NCBI RefSeq assembly: GCF_023973825.1
Contig: NC_090126.1
Location: 806,001 to 870,000, forward strand
Length of the DNA: 64,000 nucleotides
Direction of reading: 5' to 3'
DNA from: Plasmodium brasilianum
Taxonomy: Eukaryota; Apicomplexa; Aconoidasida; Haemosporida; Plasmodiidae
Below, piece after piece: positions 40,830-51,088 of this stretch. Numbering within the stretch: position 1 is the first letter of the stretch; the number at the start of each line of letters is the position of its first letter. Made by a program: the position numbers and the translations under genes. The notes under the pieces are model-generated. The model made no database searches. It was not told the DNA's origin and saw nothing but the letters and a program-made list of their open reading frames with translations.

Positions 40830-41112
40830 GTGATCGCTTTTATTCTTCCATGGTAATTATATGCAAGTTCTGTGATTTTATAAAAATGGCATTCAAAATG
40901 TTACTTCCTTTTTGAAGTATTTTTTTTTTTTTTTTTTTTTTTGAATAATTTTATTATTTTTTTTTCTTTTTTGACTCATTTATATCTGTTTTATTTATAT
41001 TTTTTACGAAACTTGCACATTATGCTCAACATTTTTTTGAAATGGCAAATTTAGAAAAATAATAACAACTGTTAAGCTTAAATGTTATTGCCATGCACAA
41101 CTACTACATATA
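38630..41112. other. Convergent 3' region, eIF2A and HSP40
   Basis: 2.5 kb between two converging genes. Contains TA and GATA runs at 38765-38840, T runs, a 16-bp minisatellite at 40240-40490, and a possible tiny two-exon reading frame on the plus strand at 39416-39819 (see findings). Nothing else coding. Confidence 0.55.
40240..40490. repeat. 16-bp GGACGTATATTTATAT array
   Basis: About fifteen copies of GGACGTATATTTATAT or GGACGTATATTTACAT, decaying to TACATATATTTATAT at the right end. All three frames stay open because the unit has no stop and its length is not divisible by three. Confidence 0.9.
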
Positions 41113-43049
41113 CTACTGCTGTGCACAAGCAACCCTTCCTCCTTCCATTTCCGGCTGATGCTCCTCATCCTCACAAGCCTCCTGTTGCTGCTTTTTGCTT
41201 ACCCTCTGTTTTATGTACTCTTTGTCAACAGCTTGACAAGTAACAACTTCACATTCACTATTTTCCAGGTCGTATTTCTTTTCGCTTTCATTTTGTTTTT
41301 TTAAAATTTTCAAAATTTCTTTCTTTTCATTAGTAATAATTAAATCCATTGGGTATTCCACTTCAAAGGTTAAGTATAAATTTCCTTTTTTAAAAGGATC
41401 CTTGTATGTTGGCATTCCTTCATCTACTATTTCTCTTATATCACCATGTCTTATAAAACCTGTATTTGTACAATCTACTAGAATTTTCCTTTCATCAAGA
41501 TGATTTATTTCAGCAATAAAACCTGTCAATGATTCGTATAAAGAAATTTTATGACTCATAAATAAGTCTACTCCCTCTCTTCTAAATACAGGATGCTGTT
41601 TCTCATTTAATATAACAACTAAATTACCAGTAATTACATTTGGCTTTTCATCAGCTTCTCCATTAAATACAATTTTGTGTTTATTAGGTGCACCTTTAGG
41701 TATATACACTTCTATAATTTTTCTCGTTTTTAATACACATCCTCCTTTACAATTAACACATTTATCTTTCTCGTTAAATATTTTCCCCTTTCCTCTACAT
41801 CCATTACATGTTACTTCAGTTTGATGCAAAACACTTGAGTGATATCTCATGTATGTTTTTGTTCCTCTTCCATTGCATTGTTTACAATCAACTTTTGCAT
41901 CCTTTGGACCACCATGACCTTCACAATTGGAACATATAACATCTTTACTAATAGCTAGCTTTTTTGTTGCGCCATTATATAACTGCTCAAGAGTAACCTT
42001 TACCTCACTTACAATATCTTCACCTCTTTTTTTTTTTCCTTTTCCTGCATTTAATATAAAATCAAATAAATCTGTTGCATCAGCAGGTTGTTCCCCATTT
42101 TCCAATCCTTCTTCACCATATTCATCATACAATTTTCTTTTTTCTTCATCAGCTAATATTTCATATGCTCTTGATATTTCTTTAAACTTTTCTGGATCTC
42201 CACCTTTATCAGGATGATGTATTATGGCAAGCTTTCTGTAAGCCTTTTTAACTTCATCGGTGGTACAATTTTTTTTTAAATTCAAAATTTCATAATATTT
42301 TGAATTATTTACCTGAACAAACAAGAAAAAAAAAAAATTATATGTAAAAAGTTAAAAAAAAAAAAAAAAAAGAAAAAAATTATATGCATTGTTCATAATT
42401 TTTTTTTGGCATATTTTTACACTTGCGCTTGTTTATTTCATTAGCACAACTTCGTAAACCGAAGAAGGCACAAGAAATCGGTTGCGCAAGTGGTCCAACA
42501 CAATACGACTACTTATGTATATGCATTTATGCATATATATGTAAAAATTTACGTATATATGTATGTATATACGTATATATGTATGTACATATGTATGTAT
42601 ATATGTACGTATGTTTATATGTATGTATATATGTACGTATGTTTATATGTATGTATATATGTACGTATGCTCATACAACATTTAGCAATCAAGGTTTCAT
42701 ATTAATTTATGAACTACTAAAATTAATATTCACCAGATGTATTTCTCATTTTTGTACATGATAAAACTAAGATATTCCTCGCAAATGATATAATATGCAA
42801 CATAATAATTTTTATGTATTTATTTACGCATAAACTTAAATACATATGTATTTGTATATGTATGTAATTTATTTAAGTAGGTACGTTTTTGCGCATATAC
42901 TTATGTTTGTAGGTATGTACTTATATATACATATATATGTATATATACATATATAAAATAACAGTTTCTTTTCTTTTTCTTACTTCTCTTTTTCTACGGG
43001 CTTGTTGCCCACCCATAGAATCAAATGGAAAACCAGAAGAGAAAAACAT
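41113..43049 (-). CDS. HSP40: Type I HSP40 (DnaJ) co-chaperone with CaaX tail
   Basis: J-domain partner of cytosolic HSP70. Exon 1 (43049-42984) encodes a 22-residue leader rich in Phe, Gly and Ser; exon 2 (42312-41113) encodes the rest, 421 residues in all. Seen: J domain with HPD at residues 55-57; a Gly/Phe-poor linker; four zinc-finger motifs (CSNCEGHG, CKQCNGRG, CNGCRGKG, CVNCKGGC, the last imperfect); substrate-binding beta domains; a charged tail; and a terminal CAQQ box with Cys418 for farnesylation. This matches what I recall of the prenylated P. falciparum HSP40. It diverges from TRAPPC5 across a 4.5-kb intergenic region. The in-frame ATG at 42324 lies in the intron and is not the start. 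Confidence 0.97.
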
Positions 43050-46000
43050 TTTATATTAATTTTACGATATATATTATTTATTCAGTTATATATATATATA
43101 TATCTTTGGAGTGTTCTACAAAACGAAATTTTTTTTTACTTATTTTCTTAATTTCTTAAACTTTATTATTTTATGTTAATTTTATTTCATGTAGTTTTTC
43201 ACATTAAACGTTTTTTTAATCTTTCCTGTTATTTTTCTCTAATATTATATATATATATATATTATATATATTTATTTATTTATGTATATATATATACATA
43301 AATTTTAAATGTTAAAATTAATTCGAGTATGTAATTATATATAATACTACATTAGCATTCCTAATTTTTTTCCCATTTCATTTTTTTTTCTTTTATAAAT
43401 TTTATATTTTTTATACTTATTTTATATTTTTTCATGACCATTGTGAAAATGCATGTTGCTGCTATATATTTTTATTTTTTTAAACTTGGCCCCTCCTGTA
43501 CATTTAAGCATATACAATGAGAATGAATATGTATATATATATATAACGTATCACACGTTTTTTATTTTTTTATTATTTTTTATAAATTGCCAAGCTTACA
43601 ATTAAAACTATATTCTCTTATCTTTTTTTGGCGATACAACGATATGTCAAAAGGTACATATATGTACGCATATATAAATATATATATAAATGTATAAGTG
43701 TATATATATATATATTTATTAAGGGCACATTTGTTTTTTGTTTTTTTTTAAACACAATGAAAAAAAAATATAAAAGCCTTCAATTTAAGATTTAATTGCA
43801 ATCTTTATTACAGTTTTATTTGCACTTAAAATTTCAATTTCAATTTCAATTTTTATACCATTTATTATTTTATTTTTTATTTCATTTTTTATTCCAATTT
43901 TAATTCCTACTTCAACATACTTGTTTGCTATTATTTTGCCTTTTTATACTTTTCTTTTTCGTTCTGCACTTTTCAAACGTGAATTTCGTATGACTTTGTA
44001 GGACATTATGTTTGTGAATATACTATTGAGAATTCCTTTATATATGTCTTTATAATGAAAAATTAAAATTATAAATAGAGTAGAAATAGGCTTTTTTTTT
44101 TCTCTTTTTTCTTTTTTTTTTTTTTATTTCCCCTTTGTGTATTATAAGAGAAAAAAGTTTATTTCTTTAATGTGTTCTATGAAAAAATCGAATTTTTTTT
44201 TTTTTTTTAAATAAATGAAAAAGCACAAAACATACTTCTATGTAAAAATATGTAAATGTAGAGAAGCATATATAAACATATAATAAATATCTACATAAGT
44301 ACATACATATAAATCATTTAAGTACTTAGAAGTTCATATATATAAATTATATACATTTGTAATATACTTTTCTACAGGAGTAAAAAATAAAGCAATATGA
44401 GAAAAAGCGGTTATATATTTTTTTTTTTTTTTTGAAAGAAAAAAAAAAGCTTTTCTATGTTTAAAATAAAATAAAATATAAAAAAATTCAAAAGTAAAAA
44501 AAAAAAAAATAATAATAATAGCAATATTAAATCATTGTAATTTTCCTAACACTTGCAAATTTAAAGGTAGTTTATACATTTGTAACCTACTAAAAATGAA
44601 ATCTTTTTAATTTTTTCAAAAATTGTAATTGGTGCGAAATGGTTTATTAATATTGTGATATATAAAAAATAAGAATATATTGAAACTTCGTAATAAATAT
44701 GATATATATGGAAATACAATTTTATATAATAAATATAATTAATTAGCATTGTATAGTATGTTCTTACATTAATAATCCTACTTTTAAAAATATATGTTTC
44801 AAGATGTGCGTATAAAGGTGGTTCTCTATTTATTTAACACTATTTATTTTTTCAATTTTACTGTATTTTCGTTTTTAATAAAACATATATGTATGTATAT
44901 ATGTATGTATATATGTATGTATATATGTATGTATATATGTATGTATAAATGTATATATGTATGTATATAACAAGTAACTTAAGCATTCTATCAATAGGTA
45001 CAACAGTAAGGAGTTATAATATATTTACATAAACACATGTATGCACATGCATACATATGTATATTAAACATATGTTTATATATATACATATATGTGTGTA
45101 TGTCAAAATGACGAAGCGCCTTTTTTCCTAATTTCTCAATTTCGCAACATGGTATAAAATAAAAGTATGAGGGGATGGGCTTTGTTATGTATGTACACAT
45201 TTGTATATGTTTGTTTATGTATGTATGATGTAAAGATTATCCTATCTATAAGGAATTATTAAACAATTACGTATTTTTTTTTTAATTGTTAAGTTTTATT
45301 GAAATAATTAATGATATATAATATATAAAAATTACTTGTATACCTGTATTTTATTCATTCTTTTGCATATTCTATGTTTTAGTTTGTACGTAAATAATGT
45401 TATGGTGCATTATTTTTATTGTACATATGCCCAAACTTGGTGAAGAGGTTGTAAAAGTTTATATATATATATATATTATATGCCATATGGAAACAAACGA
45501 ACGGAGGACTGCATCTTATCAATATTATTATCCACTATTTATTTTTTTTCAATTTATTTCTTTTAAATGTTATGGTATTACACGTGTGCATACAACTTGG
45601 AAAAATATGTATTATGTATAGGTCATATTAATTATAAACTATACAATTATTAAAAGGTGATACATTGTGTATTATAATATAACATGATTTAGAACAAAAG
45701 GGGTATAAATGCTTAACGCATTTATTATTTTAAGTACTATTTAATTTTATGCATAGATGAAATTTCGTAAATTTAATCAACTTTAAAGAATTGAGCTTCC
45801 TTTTTCTTTTTTTCGTTTTTTCCTTTTTTTGGCGTCCAATTAATATATAAATAACTGTAGCTTATTTCTGATTGAAATAATTTTCCTATAAAGGATTAGT
45901 AATAAAAATAAATAAATAAATAAATAAAATAAAATAAAATAAAATAAAGCACATTAAAACATAATACGGCATAATAAAATTAAATGATATTTTCTCAAAT

Positions 46001-46189
46001 TATGAGGAAACAATTAATCCATTTTTCTCTCTCCCTTTCTCCCCTTCATTTTAAAAGTTGTGTCTTTCTTAGCAAGATATTATATTTTCTTCATTTTGGT
46101 GTTAAATCATTCCAAGTGTGATAGTATGTTAAATAATGCTCTTTTCGAATTAGTCATTTATTACACAAAAGTATATTAAAAGTGGAGAA

Positions 46190-46460
46190 GACATTGTTTT
46201 TTCTTTTTTCCTTTTTCTTTTTTCCTTTTTCCTTTTTCCTTTTTCTTTTTTCCTTTTTCTTTTTTCCTTTTTCCTTTTTCCTTTTTCTTTTTTCCTTTTT
46301 CCTTTTTTTTTTTCTTTTTTCCTTTTTCTTTTTTCTTTTTTCCTTTTTCCTTTTTCTTTTTTCCTTTTTCCTTTTTCCTTTTTCCTTTTTCTTTTTTCTT
46401 TATTTTTTCTTTTTTGCTTTTTCTTTATTCCTCTTTATTTTTTCCTTTTTATTTTTTATT
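46190..46460. repeat. CTTTTTC/CTTTTTT pyrimidine array
   Basis: About 40 copies of a 6-7 base CTTTTT(C/T) unit giving 270 bases of nearly pure pyrimidine on the plus strand. Such strand asymmetry could form triplex DNA or exclude nucleosomes (inference). Confidence 0.85.
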
Positions 46461-47404
46461 TTTTTTCTAGCCAAATATATTAAATTTATTTTATATTTTT
46501 TTTGTTCCTCCAGTGCACACAACATTATTGTCTAAATTTTTTTTATAACAAAAATATGAAAGCAGAGAATTACAGGCGCAAAATGTAATGCTCTCCTTTT
46601 GCTAATTTTTTCCCTTCTCCGAAAAGTGCAAGTAGGTATATATATATATATATATGTATATGTTTACGTATGTATATGTTTATGTATGTATATGTTTATG
46701 TATATGCATGTATATTTGTAAGTATATATATGTATGAATATGTATATATATATACATATATATATGTACGCATATTTGTACGTATGTATGTACTCAAATA
46801 TGTACTCATGTATGTACATATGTAAATATATACACAAGCACAATGAGTACAAGCAGTAAGGCACTATTTTTTTGGTAAAAAACAAAATAATTCTATAACG
46901 TTAATATTGTTTTCACTTAAAGTGCTGTTAGCAAATATAAACAAAAAATGATAGGCTGAACTGTTCCGTAAGGCTGTGCAGAATTTTACGCAAGTAAGAA
47001 AGTAATAAAGCTTTTACGGCAAGCAAAAAAAAAAAAAAAAAAAAAAGTATATACATATAATATTCTCGCAAATGTGTATAATCCATTGAGCATGTCGTAA
47101 AATGCTTAAATATGGGGATACTGCAGCGCAAACAATATCGCAGCTATCGCGTAAATGCAAATAAAAGGTGGGCTCGATCTTTAAAAAAAAAAATAGTACA
47201 TAATATCATTGATTTATGAAGGGGGAAACAAATTTTAAAAGCTCGTTCAAGGCATGTAAAAATTAAAAAGATACATTGTAATTATTTGTAATTCATTGTT
47301 CTTATTATTTGTTATTGTTACTCGTTAAATGTGTAAGAGTTAGGCACAGTTATTAATGCATTAACTAATCATAGAGTCCATTGAGAAGCGCAAGTGATAC
47401 GAAG

Positions 47405-47500
47405 TTACACTAAGTAGCACTGAGCTTCACTAAGTAACAGTAAGTAGCACTTAGCTGTACTAACCTACACTAAGTAACACTGAGTAACAATAAGTAAGAA
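47405..47500 (+). repeat. Degenerate CACTAAGTAA repeats upstream of TRAPPC5
   Basis: Roughly ten imperfect copies of a decamer close to CACTAAGTAA/CACTGAGTAA end about 55 bases before the TRAPPC5 start codon. They are less AT-rich than the flanks and lie in the presumed leader or promoter. Confidence 0.65.
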
Positions 47501-47555
47501 ACTATAAGTGTATACGCTGCACGCGCACACAACATTAATAACTAAAAAAACAAAT

Positions 47556-48110
47556 ATGAACAAGAACAAAATTTCTGTAGAAAAAGAGCTAAATAAAGTA
47601 AAACAAGATGTGAGCCTAAGCGCATTTAGTATCTTATTCAGTGAAATGGTGCAATATTGTTTATACAAAAGTAAAAGAGGTTATAGGATCGAAGATTGTT
47701 TACACGAAATGGGATTACGCGTAGGCTATAAATTAAATGAATACCTAACATATAAAAATAAAGTGAAAAGAAGTATAAATATTATTAATATACTTACATT
47801 TATTTCAAAATATGTATGGAAATATTTATTCCAGCATTCTTCGGATTTACTTAAATCACAGGACAGTATATATGAATATATGATATGCGATAAAAATATT
47901 TTACTTAACAAATTTATAAACGTACCAAAAGATTATGGAAATATAAATTGCGCTTCCTTTGCTGCAGGAATTGTCGAGGGTTTCCTGTGCAGCTCGGAAT
48001 TTCAAGCAGAGGTAACTGCTCATACGATATATGAAAATGATAATAATTATAACACAACTATTTTTATTAAATTTTACCCGGAGGTTGTAGAACGAGAAAA
48101 GAACCATTAA
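47556..48110 (+). CDS. TRAPPC5: Trafficking protein particle complex subunit 5 (TRAPPC5/Trs31)
   Basis: Core subunit of the TRAPP tether and Rab1/Ypt1 exchange factor acting in ER-to-Golgi traffic. 184 residues, close to the 188 of human TRAPPC5. Conserved blocks seen: [17 protein letters not shown] near the N-terminus, [23 protein letters not shown], the [20 protein letters not shown] signature, and the closing strand [10 protein letters not shown] take the ATG of [11 protein letters not shown] as start; 16 more codons upstream are open but read like leader. Single exon, divergent from HSP40. Confidence 0.94.
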   Translation: MNKNKISVEKELNKVKQDVSLSAFSILFSEMVQYCLYKSKRGYRIEDCLHEMGLRVGYKLNEYLTYKNKVKRSINIINILTFISKYVWKYLFQHSSDLLKSQDSIYEYMICDKNILLNKFINVPKDYGNINCASFAAGIVEGFLCSSEFQAEVTAHTIYENDNNYNTTIFIKFYPEVVEREKNH

Positions 48111-51088
48111 AAGGGGATGTGCGTTTGTATGTGTATGGGTATGTGTATGCGCGTTTGTAAGTTTATGTGTGTGTGTGTGTATGATCAGAATGGTACTGCA
48201 ATTTGGGCTATGAAGACTAGCGCGTCAATTTTTAACTACCCCGCTTACGTAAGCAAGTACATACGTGTATGCATATATACATACATACACGCGTTCATAT
48301 GTATATTTATTTATACACGTACGCGTGTGCATAACGTTATAGGTGAGCTGAGCTTGGTAGCCGTGAAAAAAGAAATTATCACCATATGACAAATATTCGA
48401 ACTTTCATTTTTTCGAAATAGCTAGCTCGTTTCGCTATTAGTAATATATAAAACAATGGATTAACTAGTTCGAACAGTGTTTATACGGATATATATACCT
48501 TCATATATCTGCATGTATCTGCACGTATCTACGTGTATCTGCATATATATATATATATATATATACACGTCGGACCACTTTGGAATTTTTGTAAAAGCAT
48601 GACAACGAATTGTATCAGTTGTGCCACATGTTGTATCCCCCAAAGAATTATGCATGGCCATGCTGTATTGTATTTGTGAAAATAGGTATTTACAGTTACC
48701 TACATACACACATGAACATGATACACAAACGATTACGCATTTTAGCTGTATACATTTACATTCCCGAGATGCAGGTGGAACAAACAAATGGATGGTAAAC
48801 ACTCACATATTACAGGGACACAAAACGAAAGAACTTGATTTTTTACAAAATTGAATATATTTTTTTAGAAAAAGGAAAAATTAGAAAAGACGGATTGTAC
48901 ATTCTACATAAACGCGTGTAAACATTAAAATATGAGAAAGACAACAACAAAAAAAAAAAAAAAATAAATAAATAAATGAATAAATGAATGAATAAATGAA
49001 TGAATGAATATGAATGAATGAATGAATGAATGAATGAATGAATGAATGAATGAATGAATGAATGAATGAATGAATGAATGAATGAATGAATGAATGAATG
49101 AATGAATGAATGAATGAATGAATGAATGAATGAATAAATGAATAAATGAATGAATGAATGAATGAATGAATAAATGAATGAATAAATGAATAAATGAATA
49201 AATAAAATAGAGTAAATAATAGTAAATTAAAGCATAATGTTGTAAATTATGACAACGAAATTGTCGGAAATTAAAAATAGCAAAGAACGCGCAGTACTTT
49301 TATAAAAATGCCCTATTTTATATATCTCACCTGACAAAGTACTGAAACATTTTCAAAAACATGTAAAAAATGATATATATTTGTATGAAGGGGAATATTA
49401 TTATATTTATATTTTTTTTTTTTTCTTGTGTTGTAAAGAAAGATAACAGGCTCTTCCCTTTTGCTAAAGACACCCACTTATTTATATTAAAGGCTGTGCA
49501 CATAAATGTATATATATACATACTTATACATATATATACATGCAAATATATATATCCTTATATATATATATATATATATATACATACATATACATATATA
49601 TGCATATATATGTATGCATGTTAAATGTATGTAGTTTACCATTTCCTGCGTATCAGTTTGTGCTGTTGGAGCCTATTATATGCATACATTTTAATGTTCT
49701 TTTACTTGAACAATTTTTTTTTATGGAAATAAAAAAGCGCAAAAGGAACAATAGTTGAATAAGAATATATATAATACCACGCTAATATTTTACTGAAAAC
49801 GCTACACAGAAGTTGAACTAGGTTCTTACTCTTCTTTCTTGTTCTTTTATTTTTATTTTAATAAAGGAAAAGAAATATGTAAAAAAAAAAAGTTTAATCC
49901 CATTTTGCATTATTGCAGTATTGGCATAATGAAATATTCAAATATACAAATATCGAAATATTTCCTTGTAAGGAATAGTCCAATCTTAGAAAAAAAAATA
50001 AAATAAATATTGTATATATCTATATCTATATATATATCTATATATATATATATATATCTATATATATATATATACATACACATATATATAAATATAAACA
50101 TATACATATACATATACATATATGACAACATGCAATGCACCGTTTTTTATTTTTCTTTATGACACATTTACATATACATACGCACATGTACTTACCAGTT
50201 TAAGAATTTTTTCCTTTTTTTACATAAAATTTATGCATTTTTAGTTTTTTGTTTTTATTTTATTTCACTTAATTTCATTTTTATTTTATTTTTTTTTCCT
50301 TTACGTTTTATTCCTATAAACCGAAAAAACATATGAAGTAAAAATTATTTTCCATTTTTTGCGTAGTATAAGTGGGTATGTGCTTGTATTACTGTCCTCT
50401 TAACTCGAGCTCCTTTTTCGGAAATTTTTATGTATCAAGAGAGAGAAAGAATAAAAAAAAAGAGGAGGTATAAAAAAAAGAAAAAGCATTGCCATGCTTA
50501 CGCAAAATATACATGAATGAATGCATATACTTATGTATACTTTTATACACATATACGCTCAACTCCATGTTTGTGAACACTACCTATAAGCTAACTTCTG
50601 AACTGACGCAGTGTACAAGCAGAAGTATCCTCCTCAGAGAGATTACAAGTTATAAGTGAAACTAGAAGCTGCACTTTTGAGTATATATACATTTTTAGGT
50701 GTGATCTTACAAAAATAAAAAGAACAAAATAGATTTGCTAGCTTATTTTTTATCATTTGTGTATTAAATTGATTTGGAGCGACTTTTATCCACCTGTTCA
50801 TGTATGTTCGTATGTATAGTTGTCCACGCGTAAGTTTGTATAAGCGTAATCCGTGTTTTACGTTATATATGCATGTATATGTGTGTAACGGTACTCTCAT
50901 AGAAGTACATACATGTACGCCCTCGCATATACATATTTATACACAATTACATATGTAACCACACATACGTGTTTACCCATACATACATATTTATATACAA
51001 TTACGTATTTCCATACGCATACCAATTTGCAAACGTTCACATTCGTGCACACGAGGGGCCTCCCTTGTGGAAAGAGCAAGAGAGTACC
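48111..51088. other. Intergenic region, TRAPPC5 to acyl-CoA synthetase-like gene
   Basis: 3 kb without a confirmed gene. A less AT-rich patch at about 48570-48830 is open in several frames on both strands (see findings). Farther right are the GAAT array at 48960-49200, TA/CATA runs at 49500-49620 and 50015-50125, and a less AT-rich leader-like stretch at 50560-51088 before the next gene. Confidence 0.5.
48960..49205. repeat. GAAT tetranucleotide array
   Basis: About sixty copies of GAAT, with AAAT variants at both ends: one of the longest pure microsatellites in the window. Confidence 0.93.

Larger units (their letters stand above)
43050..47555. other. Long divergent intergenic region, HSP40 and TRAPPC5
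   Basis: 4.5 kb with no gene recognised. It should hold promoters for both flanking genes. Contents: TA/CATA runs, TATG repeats at 44885-44965, an AAATA/AAAATA tract near 45905-45945, the pyrimidine array at 46190-46460, TATG/CATA repeats at 46640-46840, and decamer repeats at 47405-47500 just before TRAPPC5. Open frames are Tyr/Ile/Phe low complexity. Confidence 0.55.

Noticed and set aside
42313..42324. MFVQ start for HSP40
   Set aside because: These codons overlap a polypyrimidine tract and the ag acceptor; exon 1 at 42984-43049 gives the expected N-terminus.
49000..49200. CRISPR-like regular repeats
   Set aside because: Simple tetranucleotide repeat without spacers in a eukaryotic genome.
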